A stretch of DNA of 19,135 nt from Burkholderiales bacterium UBA2647 (GTDB lineage: Bacteria > Pseudomonadota > Gammaproteobacteria > Burkholderiales > Burkholderiaceae_E), in the NCBI GenBank assembly GCA_002359635.1, contig DENJ01000116.1, positions 1 to 19,135 on the forward strand, in the 5' to 3' direction. Of this stretch, positions 6,229-13,686 are shown piece after piece (positions within the stretch are counted from its first letter, which is position 1; each line of letters starts with the position of its first letter). A model generated the notes under the pieces. The model worked only from the letters and a program-made list of their open reading frames with translations, was not told the DNA's origin and made no database searches. The translations under genes were made by a program, and so were the position numbers.

Positions 6229-9200
6229 TCAAGCTGCCTTTAACTGCTGAATCAGTTCACGTACTTTCTGGCTGCGACTGTCCAAGTCTTGGCTGCTCAC
6301 AGCAATTCGTAGGCGATCCGGGCCGAGCATCTTCGCGTCATTGCGTCGCTGCAAAAACCGAATCAGCTGAGCAGGCTCTACGGATGCATCGCGTCCAAAC
6401 TGAAGCACAACGGCATCACTGTGTGCATCGATCTTTGAGACGCCAATCGATTGACCCAGCAAGCGCAGGCGATGACTCTGCAAGAGGGTTTGCGTCGCGG
6501 GCGGCATTTTCCCGAAACGATCAACAATTTCTTCGTGCAGATCACGAATGTCGTCGTCATGTTCGCACGCAGCCAATCGTTTATAAAGCCCAAGCCGCTC
6601 GTGAATATCTGGGCAGTAGTGACTCGGCAGCAGCGCTGGAGCGTGAAGGTTAATCTCAGTGGCCACCGATAAAGGCGCGCTCAGATCGGGCTCTTTGCCT
6701 GCCTTGAGTGATCTTACCGCTGCATTAAGCATATCGGTATAAAGTGAAAAACCGACTTCGATCATGTCACCAGACTGCGAATCGCCAAGCACCTCGCCCG
6801 CACCACGAATTTCCAAATCGTGCATGGCAAGGTAAAAGCCCGATCCGAGTTCTTCCATCAGTTGAATCGCTTCCAGACGTTTTTGCGCATCCTTGGTAAT
6901 CGCCGCCTCGTCGGGAATCAACAGATAGGCGTAGGCCTGGTGATGCGAACGCCCGACGCGACCTCGCAGCTGATGCAGTTGCGCTAGACCAAAGCGGTCT
7001 GAACGATGAATGATGATGGTGTTGGCACTCGGTACGTCGATCCCTGTCTCGATAATGGTGGTGCAAAGCAGGACATGAAAGCGCTGCGCATGAAAATCTC
7101 TCATGACCCGCTCGAGCTCGCGTTCACCCATCTGACCGTGGCCGACGACGATGCTCGCTTCGGGAATAAGTTCGCGAAGTTTTTGTGCGCGGTTTTCAAT
7201 GGTTTCGACTTCATTGTGCAGAAAGTAAATCTGACCACCCCGTTTTAACTCGCGAAGAATCGCCTCACGAATAATGCCGTCGGTTTCTTTTCGCACGAAA
7301 GTCTTGATGGCCAGACGACGCTGCGGTGCGGTTGCAATCACCGAGAAATCGCGAATGCCCTCCATGCTCATGGCGAGCGTTCGGGGAATCGGCGTTGCAG
7401 TGAGGGTTAATACGTCAACTTCTGCGCGTAGGTTTTTGAGCGCTTCCTTCTGCCGGACTCCGAAACGATGTTCTTCGTCGATGATGACAAGGCCAAGGTC
7501 TTTAAATTTGACATCGCGTGATAACAGCTTATGTGTTCCGATCACAATATCGATCTGACCTTTGGCCAGCGCATCAATGCTCTGCTTGACCTCTTTGGCG
7601 CTTCGAAAGCGCGATAGTTCGGCGATTCTCACTGGAAACTCGGCAAATCGATCGTTGAACGTCTGAAAGTGCTGTTCCGCGAGCAATGTTGTCGGTGCGA
7701 GTATGGCGACCTGCCTTGAGTCGGAAACCGCGATGAAGGCTGCGCGAAGGGCGACCTCTGTTTTCCCAAAGCCAACGTCTCCACAGACGAGCCTATCCAT
7801 CGGCTTACTTGAAATCATGTCCTGAACCACCGCGTGAATTGCTGCCAGCTGATCGGGTGTTTCCTCAAAGCCAAAGCCCTCGCAGAAGGCCTCATAGTCG
7901 GTGACTTTAAAGCCGAAAGCGTGTCCGACCCGCAGCGCACGTCGGGCATAAAGATTGAGCAATTCAGCCGCGGTGTCACGCGCTTGTTCGGCGGCTTTGC
8001 GTTTGGCCTTTTCCCATTGACCCGAACCCAATTGATGCAAGGGTGCGTCATCGGGCGATGCCCCGCTGTAGCGGCCGATCAGATGGAGTTGTGCAACAGG
8101 GACATAAAGACTGGTCTCATGTTGATAGGTCAGGTGGAGAAACTCGTTATCGCCTTCGCCAAGATCCATGTGGATCAGTCCCTGGTACCGGCCGATCCCA
8201 TGATCAACATGTACAACAGGATCCCCGGGTTTGAGCTCAGATAAGTCCTTGATGAAAGTGTCGATATGCTGTTGTGATTCCCGGCGCCTTCCTTTGCCGC
8301 GACGTGCCAGGTGAGCATAAAGTTCGTTTTCCGTGATGACTGCAGCCATGCCTTCGATCACGAAGCCAGCTTGCAAGGGACCTACCCCGATTCGCGCACC
8401 GGACCAGTCCCACCGCTTAGGCCATCCCTCGGCGTTTTCCCATTCGATACCCTGTTCAGCGAGCGCTAGAAGCAGTGTCTCGCGACGTCCGGGCGATTCG
8501 GCAAGAATCAAGACAGGAACCTCGCTTGTTGATACGTAGGATTCCAGGGCTGCATAGGGTCTTTGGCGTTTACGATCCACCGCAACATTGGGCAATCCGG
8601 GGCATGCCGCAGCGAGCTCACGCGGAAGACTTAAACGTCCTTTTGACCGGCAAGCGTTAAAGAACGCTTCGTTGGATAACATGAGTTCGGCCGGTGAAAG
8701 GCAGGGGCGCTCGATGTCTTTGCTCAAAAAATCATAGCGCTGCTGCATGTCGAGTCGATAGCGCTGCAGGGCATCTTGGGCGTCACCATGCAAGACGACC
8801 AGCGCCTCCTCAGGCAAATAGTCGAGAAGGCTATGACATTGTTCAAAGAACAAGGGCAAATACCATTCGATGCCACCCGGCGAATGCCCAAGACCAATAT
8901 CTTTATAAATACTACATCGACTAGGGTCGCCTTCAAATCGCTCACGCCAGCGCGCCCTAAATCGATGACGAGCCTCCTCATCAAGCGGAAACTCGCGGCC
9001 AGGCAAAATATCAACAGCATCGATGGGGTAGAGACTGCGTTGGGTATCGGGATCAAAAGTCTTGATGCTGTCGATATCGTCATCAATCAAGTCGATCCGC
9101 AAGGGCAGGGGGTGGCCCATGGGAAACAAATCGATCAGCCCGCCGCGGATGCAGTACTCGCCGGGTTTAATGACTTGCGAGACGTGTTCATAGCCTGCTT

Positions 9201-9645
9201 CAGTGAGTTGTGTCGCGAGTTTGTTTGAACCGAGACAGTCGCCGCGTCGAAAAACGAAACTGCGGCCCGAAATCATGGCGCGTGGTGCGATGGCCATGGC
9301 TGCGGTGCTGACCGGTGCAATAATTAAATCAATGTCGCCTCGTTGCATGCGCCACAAAGCCTTGAGTCGCTCACTGATCAAATCCTGGTGCGGCGAGAAC
9401 TGGTCATAAGGCAGTGTTTCCCAGTCAGGAAAGTGCTGAATCCGCAGGTTTGGCTCGAACCAGGCTATTTCCTCACTCAGTCTTTCGGCATCACTTGGTT
9501 GCGCCGTCAGGACGAGCGTTGGCCGCCCGGGACTCGCGCTTGCGGATTGCACAAGCCAGAACGCATCAGATGAGCCCCAAGTTGTCGGACCCTGCAGTGC
9601 CTGACCGGCCGCGGGCAGACGCAAGGCTTGTTCGGACCAAGACAT
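6229..9645 (-). CDS. mfd: Transcription-repair coupling factor Mfd
   Basis: Mfd removes RNA polymerase stalled at DNA lesions and recruits UvrA for nucleotide excision repair. It is 1138 residues, close to the 1148 of the E. coli protein. Order of domains: a UvrB-like N-terminal module; the RNA-polymerase-interacting CarD-like domain at about 470-530 (GDPVVHVDHGIGRYQGL); then an SF2 translocase with Walker A GDVGFGKTE (Lys628), Walker B DEEHRFG (723-729) and TLTATPIPRTL; and a C-terminal TRCF domain (ERLGLYKRLAACE onward). ATG 9645 is kept because LPAAGQALQGPTTWGSSDAF matches the expected N-terminus. No good Shine-Dalgarno sequence precedes it. TAAAAT (9652-9657, minus) is a -10-like hexamer only 6 nt before the ATG. 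The gene is head to head with ispDF across 20 bp. Confidence 0.97.
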   Translation of the reverse strand: MSWSEQALRLPAAGQALQGPTTWGSSDAFWLVQSASASPGRPTLVLTAQPSDAERLSEEIAWFEPNLRIQHFPDWETLPYDQFSPHQDLISERLKALWRMQRGDIDLIIAPVSTAAMAIAPRAMISGRSFVFRRGDCLGSNKLATQLTEAGYEHVSQVIKPGEYCIRGGLIDLFPMGHPLPLRIDLIDDDIDSIKTFDPDTQRSLYPIDAVDILPGREFPLDEEARHRFRARWRERFEGDPSRCSIYKDIGLGHSPGGIEWYLPLFFEQCHSLLDYLPEEALVVLHGDAQDALQRYRLDMQQRYDFLSKDIERPCLSPAELMLSNEAFFNACRSKGRLSLPRELAAACPGLPNVAVDRKRQRPYAALESYVSTSEVPVLILAESPGRRETLLLALAEQGIEWENAEGWPKRWDWSGARIGVGPLQAGFVIEGMAAVITENELYAHLARRGKGRRRESQQHIDTFIKDLSELKPGDPVVHVDHGIGRYQGLIHMDLGEGDNEFLHLTYQHETSLYVPVAQLHLIGRYSGASPDDAPLHQLGSGQWEKAKRKAAEQARDTAAELLNLYARRALRVGHAFGFKVTDYEAFCEGFGFEETPDQLAAIHAVVQDMISSKPMDRLVCGDVGFGKTEVALRAAFIAVSDSRQVAILAPTTLLAEQHFQTFNDRFAEFPVRIAELSRFRSAKEVKQSIDALAKGQIDIVIGTHKLLSRDVKFKDLGLVIIDEEHRFGVRQKEALKNLRAEVDVLTLTATPIPRTLAMSMEGIRDFSVIATAPQRRLAIKTFVRKETDGIIREAILRELKRGGQIYFLHNEVETIENRAQKLRELIPEASIVVGHGQMGERELERVMRDFHAQRFHVLLCTTIIETGIDVPSANTIIIHRSDRFGLAQLHQLRGRVGRSHHQAYAYLLIPDEAAITKDAQKRLEAIQLMEELGSGFYLAMHDLEIRGAGEVLGDSQSGDMIEVGFSLYTDMLNAAVRSLKAGKEPDLSAPLSVATEINLHAPALLPSHYCPDIHERLGLYKRLAACEHDDDIRDLHEEIVDRFGKMPPATQTLLQSHRLRLLGQSIGVSKIDAHSDAVVLQFGRDASVEPAQLIRFLQRRNDAKMLGPDRLRIAVSSQDLDSRSQKVRELIQQLKAA

Positions 9646-9665
9646 GAGAGAATTTTAGTCGATCT

Positions 9666-11042
9666 ATGGTGAACAAACCCCTTCAAAACCCTCAGCAGCC
9701 GATTGATCCTGCCCTTCGAACGCCGGCATTTGATGCCCACGGCGCCGCGCAGACGCTTCATGCCGTTATTCCGGCAGCAGGTAGGGGGCAGCGATTTGAT
9801 CCGGATGCAGCCTCTTTAGCCAAAGCCAAGCAGTATCACGATCTGGCCGGCAAGGCCGTGATCGTTCGCAGTATCGAGGCCTTACTCGCCGTTGCCCGCA
9901 TCGATTGCGTCTGGGTTGTGCTGGCACCAGGTGATCAGGAGGGACCGCAGCGACTCGCCGAAGCCCTAAGCAAGGCAAAGGGGCGCTTGAGGATCTGCCA
10001 CCTCGGTGGCGCCGAGCGGCGCGACTCCGTACTTGCCGGCGTAAAGCTTGCGGTGCATGCAGGCGCCGATTGGGTGATGGTTCACGACGCGGCAAGGCCG
10101 CTTGTATCCAGGCAAGCGCTTGATCGCTTGATAAGCAGCTGTTTTAGCCTGGGCAGTGGGGGCATTCTTGCGCTTCCTGTGGTTGATACGGTGAAAAGGG
10201 CTCGTCCAGACCGAGATGGCCTTCCCCGTGAACAGTCAACAACAGACCATGCAATGACGGACTGGGCCATAAACGATCAGGCAGCGACGGATCAGGCAGC
10301 GACGGCGCAGACCTTTATCGAACAGACAATGGCGCGGGAGAGGCTTTGGCTTGCGCAAACGCCTCAGCTTTTTCCCGCGCAGCGTTTGATCCAAGCCCTG
10401 GAGCAATGCCCACGGGTTACTGACGAAGCCGGTGCAATGGAACAACTCGGCGACCCGGTGCTCCTGGTAAGGGGTGAGCGATCCAATATCAAGTTAACCT
10501 ACGCCGATGATTTGGAGGAGCTCGAATTGCTGCTGAAGCGTTCCACAGGCGGGGCGTTGCGGGTCGGCGAAGGCTATGACGTGCATGCGCTGGTCCCAGG
10601 TCGGGCCCTGCTGATTGGTGGGGTAAGGATCGACTACCCCCTTGGTTTGCTGGGCCATTCCGATGCGGACGTGCTTTTGCATGCGATTACCGACGCCCTG
10701 CTCGGTGCTGCTGGCCTGGGTGATATCGGTACGCATTTTCCGGATCATGAAGCTGTCTGGCGTGGTGCAGACAGCCGAATCCTGATGGCAAAGACCGTTC
10801 AAATCATCAAGGATCAAGCCTGGTCCATCCAGAATATCGATTGCACGGTCGTAGCGCAGCGACCCAAGTTGTCGCCTTACCGTGAGGCAATCATCGAATC
10901 GATCGCCGACAGTTTAGGTGTGGCGAAGGATGCTGTGAATTTCAAAGCTAAAACCCAGGAACTGCTAGGTTTTGAGGGCAGGGGTGAGGGTATTTCTGCT
11001 CGGGCCGTGGCCCTGCTTGCCAGAACTGGCGAGCAGACATGA
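9666..11042 (+). CDS. ispDF: Bifunctional IspD/IspF isoprenoid-synthesis enzyme (natural fusion)
   Basis: This fusion covers two steps of the MEP pathway: CTP transfer to 2-C-methylerythritol 4-phosphate (IspD) and cyclisation to MEcPP (IspF). A ~31-residue leader precedes IspD, which spans about 32-292: HAVIPAAGRGQRF, Lys55 in AKQY, VMVHDAARPLV (137-147), Thr175 in VVDTVKR, Arg224 in ARERLW, AQTPQLFP and Lys276 in NIKLTY. IspF follows from about 298 with metal ligands Asp305, His307 and His339 (GYDVHAL, HSDADVLLHA) and ends with GRGEGISA. Both active sites look intact. Between Thr175 and Arg224 lies an extra ~32-residue insertion carrying a 4x15-bp repeat. No other ATG/GTG occurs before IspD except GTG 9669. 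The stop overlaps the next gene by 4 nt. Confidence 0.95.
   Translation: MVNKPLQNPQQPIDPALRTPAFDAHGAAQTLHAVIPAAGRGQRFDPDAASLAKAKQYHDLAGKAVIVRSIEALLAVARIDCVWVVLAPGDQEGPQRLAEALSKAKGRLRICHLGGAERRDSVLAGVKLAVHAGADWVMVHDAARPLVSRQALDRLISSCFSLGSGGILALPVVDTVKRARPDRDGLPREQSTTDHAMTDWAINDQAATDQAATAQTFIEQTMARERLWLAQTPQLFPAQRLIQALEQCPRVTDEAGAMEQLGDPVLLVRGERSNIKLTYADDLEELELLLKRSTGGALRVGEGYDVHALVPGRALLIGGVRIDYPLGLLGHSDADVLLHAITDALLGAAGLGDIGTHFPDHEAVWRGADSRILMAKTVQIIKDQAWSIQNIDCTVVAQRPKLSPYREAIIESIADSLGVAKDAVNFKAKTQELLGFEGRGEGISARAVALLARTGEQT
10245..10304 (+). repeat. Four-unit 15-bp minisatellite inside ispD
   Basis: Four in-frame 15-bp units encode DHAMT, DWAIN, DQAAT and DQAAT (residues 194-213). The last two units, at 10275-10289 and 10290-10304, are identical (GATCAGGCAGCGACG); the first two are diverged copies. 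The array falls in the IspD segment that separates Thr175 and Arg224. Confidence 0.85.
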
Positions 11043-11635
11043 AGGAGCGGCGAGGGCACATGAGACTACCTTCGGTCCCGGCGCTTGCGCCTCGGCGCGG
11101 CGGTCTCCTGATGCGCATCATAGGACGGTTAGGCCTAAAGTTGCTTGGTTGGCGTGTGGAGGGTGAGTTTCCGAATCATGCAAAATTAGTGGTAGCAGGC
11201 GCACCTCACAGTACGAATTGGGACTTTCCTGTCGCGATGTCCACCGTTTTTGCCTTGAATTTGCGTATCCGTTTCATGGCCAAGGCATCGCTGTTTCGAG
11301 GCCTGGCCGGCCCAATCATGCACTGGTTCGGAGGCTTGAGCGTTGACCGATCGAGAGCAAATGATGTTGTTGATCAGGTCGTCGACCACATGAGGCAATG
11401 CGAATCAATGTGGCTCTGCATCGCGCCGGAAGGCACCAGGAAAAAAGTCGAACGGTTTCGCAGCGGTTTTTTGCGTATCGCGCTGCTGGCGAACATACCA
11501 ATCATGCTGCTTGTCATCGACCGTCGTGACAAGGTGATTCGGCTTGGTCCGCTCTGGTATCCCTCAGCGGATACCGAAGCAGACCGTATGGCGATTGAAA
11601 AGTGGTTTGAGCCTTTTCAGGTCAAGCGACGATAG
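11039..11635 (+). CDS. PlsC-like lysophospholipid/glycerol acyltransferase family protein
   Basis: A 198-residue protein of the PlsC acyltransferase superfamily, whose members usually move a fatty acyl chain to lysophospholipid acceptors at the inner membrane. The catalytic HX4D motif is HSTNWD (His57, Asp62). The second block is FMAKASLF, and the acceptor-binding block is APEGTRKKVERFRSG (Glu132-Arg135). It is shorter than PlsC proper (about 240 residues), and the APHSTNWDFP context suggests an uncharacterised subfamily rather than the main 1-acyl-glycerol-3-phosphate acyltransferase. Its start is uncertain. ATG 11039 overlaps the ispDF stop as ATGA, but ATG 11060 has GAGGG just upstream and may be the real one, and ATG 11111 would still keep all motifs. 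It ends 1 nt before the convergent DUF3501 stop. Confidence 0.85.
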   Translation: MKERRGHMRLPSVPALAPRRGGLLMRIIGRLGLKLLGWRVEGEFPNHAKLVVAGAPHSTNWDFPVAMSTVFALNLRIRFMAKASLFRGLAGPIMHWFGGLSVDRSRANDVVDQVVDHMRQCESMWLCIAPEGTRKKVERFRSGFLRIALLANIPIMLLVIDRRDKVIRLGPLWYPSADTEADRMAIEKWFEPFQVKRR

Positions 11636-11636
11636 A

Positions 11637-12239
11637 TCAGCTCAGATCGGCAATCAGCGCATTGCGATGATCAGCAGGCAATGGGCTGATAGCGACGCGA
11701 TAGAAATCGTGATCAATACCAACCGAAAGTGTGACCCCATACTTCAGTGCTTCACACATATCTTTGCTAAGCTCGAAACGCAGAAAATGGACCGATGAAG
11801 TTTTTTCATCATTCTCGCGTTCGAGATCCTCGTCGGCAATTGCATAGACCTTGGGTGAACCCTCAACCTGGACCCAGACTTTATCTTCGACACCGATAAG
11901 TTGGGCGAGGGCCTTTTTGCGTTCGGCCGGTTCATCGTACTCGATCATCATGGTCGCTTTGAAGTTGCTACCGTCAGGCACCAAGGGCGTGTAGGACTCG
12001 AGTTCATGAAGAATGCCATCTTCTTCGAAGATTTTCTCAATGCGCAGCATCTCCTGAATCTGGTAACGGATCGTCAACTCGTCTTCAAAAATTAAGGTCA
12101 CGTGATCGCCAAGTGCCAGGGTCCTCAGCTTTTTGTGTTCAATCACGCGTTTGCGGAATTCCGGTCGCGCTTTGGCGTAGGCTTCAAGTGTCATCAGCGA
12201 ATCGCGGGTGATTTTTGGCTGTTTCATTTGAGTTTCCAT
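11637..12239 (-). CDS. DUF3501 family protein of the rubrerythrin cluster
   Basis: A soluble 200-residue protein of the DUF3501 family, recognised by its opening (MKQPKITRDSLMTLEAYA, then RVIEHKKLRTLALGDHV) and by its place directly after a CCG-domain Fe-S protein. No catalytic motif, signal peptide or membrane segment is visible. It is rich in acidic and charged residues and begins with a predicted helical region. The family has no established function. The frame stays open for 42 further codons upstream, but these overlap the Fe-S gene. ATG 12239 sits 2 nt after that gene's TAA stop (TAACCATGG). ATG 12227 is preceded by GGAAA and is an alternative start. Tight spacing indicates coupled translation with the Fe-S protein. 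Confidence 0.85.
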   Translation of the reverse strand: METQMKQPKITRDSLMTLEAYAKARPEFRKRVIEHKKLRTLALGDHVTLIFEDELTIRYQIQEMLRIEKIFEEDGILHELESYTPLVPDGSNFKATMMIEYDEPAERKKALAQLIGVEDKVWVQVEGSPKVYAIADEDLERENDEKTSSVHFLRFELSKDMCEALKYGVTLSVGIDHDFYRVAISPLPADHRNALIADLS

Positions 12240-12241
12240 GG

Positions 12242-13591
12242 TTAGATTCCGTATGCCATCCGTAAAAGAGTGAGAGGGTGAGCCATCTTGGCTTCGTTTA
12301 ATTTGTTGCGTTCCATACCTTGGGCAATGTGATGACCGGCAAGTTGGCAATCTGAGGCAATCCAATCGGGCTTGCCCGCCGGGTGCTCGCTCATTTGTCT
12401 GAACACCGGTTTGCCGATCTTCATGGCGTGATCAAAAAACTCTTTTTTCACACCCCAAGTGCCGGCGTGACCCGAGCATCGCTCAACCGTATGGACTTGT
12501 GTCTCGGGTACTTGTGACAACAAGTCTTTGGTTCTTTGTCCCATGTTCTGCACGCGCAGGTGACAGGCGATATGGTAAGACACATGCCCTAAACCTACTG
12601 TAAAAGCTGTATTCAGCAAACCATCCTTACTGCGCTCAGTGAAATACTCAAAGGGGTCAAACATGGCTGCTTTGACCGCTTGCGTGTCGGCGCAGTTCGG
12701 AAACATCAAGGGAAGTTCCTGCTTAAACATCAAGCCGCAGGAGGGAATGGCAGCGAGAATTGCATAGCCTTCACGAGCCAGTTTAGCGAGCACCGGCATG
12801 TTCTTCGCTTTGAGTTCCGCGACCCCATTGAGATCTCCAAGCTCAAGCTTCGGCATGCCGCAACAGGCTTCCTTCTCAGCAAGAATCCAAGGAATCTGGT
12901 TATGATCTAAAATTTTGATCAAATCCTGACCGATCCCCGGTTCGTTATAGTTAACGTAGCATGTAGAGAAGATGGCAACCTTCCCCGGCGTACGCGTACC
13001 GTTTTTCACGCTTGATGCCAAAGCGCGCTGGCTTTGAGCCTGACTGCGGAATGTTTTGGGCGCATACACGGGCACCCAAGCCTCCCGATGAACGCCCAAC
13101 ATTGATTCGCCGAGTTTTCTGGCCGACTCGCTTTTTGCCAGTGCATTCACGGTTTGGACAACCACAGGGATTCCTGCCAGTTTCCCGTTACGATCCGTTG
13201 AAGCAAGTTGAACGTCTCTGAACTGGGTTGCGGTACCTTTCTTAAAGGCAATCGCTTTGGCCCTTAGCATGACGTGGGGAAAGTCGAGGTTCCACTCATG
13301 TGGCGGCACATAAGGGCATTTGGTGAGGTAGCAAAGATCGCAGAGGTAGCATTGGTCGACGACTTTCATGTAATCGTTGCGGCTCACGCCGTCGACTTCC
13401 ATGGTTTCGGATTCATCGACCAGGTCAAAAAGGGTTGGGAAAGATTGACACAAGCTCACGCAGCGTCGACACCCGTGGCAAATATCAAAAATACGTTCCA
13501 TCTCGTCAAAACAAGCCTTTTCGTCATAAAAAGCCTCGCTTTGCCAGTCGATGGGGTGGCGTGTGGGGGCTTCGAGGGATCCTTCACGCAT
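12242..13591 (-). CDS. Heterodisulfide-reductase-related Fe-S oxidoreductase (two ferredoxin plus two CCG domains)
   Basis: A 449-residue cytoplasmic electron-transfer protein with the GlpC/HdrD-like plan. Two [4Fe-4S] motifs come first: CHGCRRCVSLC (Cys38, 41, 44, 48) and CYLCDLCYLTKCP (Cys81, 84, 87, 92). Two cysteine-rich CCG domains follow. The first has Cys211, CCG at 243-245 and Cys285. The second has Cys343, CSG at 372-374 in place of CCG, and Cys415 (SDCQLAGHH). The donor and acceptor are not known. GlpC relatives pass electrons from dehydrogenases to quinone, and HdrD-type domains reduce disulfides. Its place after rubrerythrin and directly before DUF3501 suggests a peroxide or oxidative-stress redox role, which is inference. 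Start ATG 13591 is preceded by AGAGAA. Confidence 0.9.
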   Translation of the reverse strand: MREGSLEAPTRHPIDWQSEAFYDEKACFDEMERIFDICHGCRRCVSLCQSFPTLFDLVDESETMEVDGVSRNDYMKVVDQCYLCDLCYLTKCPYVPPHEWNLDFPHVMLRAKAIAFKKGTATQFRDVQLASTDRNGKLAGIPVVVQTVNALAKSESARKLGESMLGVHREAWVPVYAPKTFRSQAQSQRALASSVKNGTRTPGKVAIFSTCYVNYNEPGIGQDLIKILDHNQIPWILAEKEACCGMPKLELGDLNGVAELKAKNMPVLAKLAREGYAILAAIPSCGLMFKQELPLMFPNCADTQAVKAAMFDPFEYFTERSKDGLLNTAFTVGLGHVSYHIACHLRVQNMGQRTKDLLSQVPETQVHTVERCSGHAGTWGVKKEFFDHAMKIGKPVFRQMSEHPAGKPDWIASDCQLAGHHIAQGMERNKLNEAKMAHPLTLLRMAYGI

Positions 13592-13629
13592 GGTCGTTCT
13601 CTATGGCTATCTTGGGGGAAGAATATTTG

Positions 13630-13676
13630 TTCTAGAAAGAAAACTGGATCCGGGAGCCCTGGCCCCTCGGATCCAG
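13630..13676 (-). terminator. Intrinsic terminator after rubrerythrin
   Basis: On the minus strand CTGGATCCG (13676-13668) pairs perfectly with CGGATCCAG (13652-13644) around a GC-rich 15-nt loop. TTTTCTTTCT follows at once. It starts 11 nt after the rubrerythrin stop and ends about 40 nt before the Fe-S gene. It would give abundant short rubrerythrin transcripts and reduced read-through into the two downstream genes. Confidence 0.85.
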
Positions 13677-13686
13677 CGCGCCTCAA

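Noticed and set aside
6051..6653. A 200-codon open frame on the plus strand across serB/mfd
   Set aside because: It is antisense to two strongly conserved genes, its product has no recognisable motif, and its composition follows the opposite strand.
8776..9228. A 150-codon plus-strand open frame inside mfd
   Set aside because: Wholly antisense to Mfd with no motif or ribosome binding site; shadow of the real gene.
12240..12365. 42-codon N-terminal extension of the DUF3501 gene
   Set aside because: It lies inside the Fe-S gene in another frame and is Cys/Arg/Ser-rich, unlike the family. ATG 12239 or 12227 fits better.
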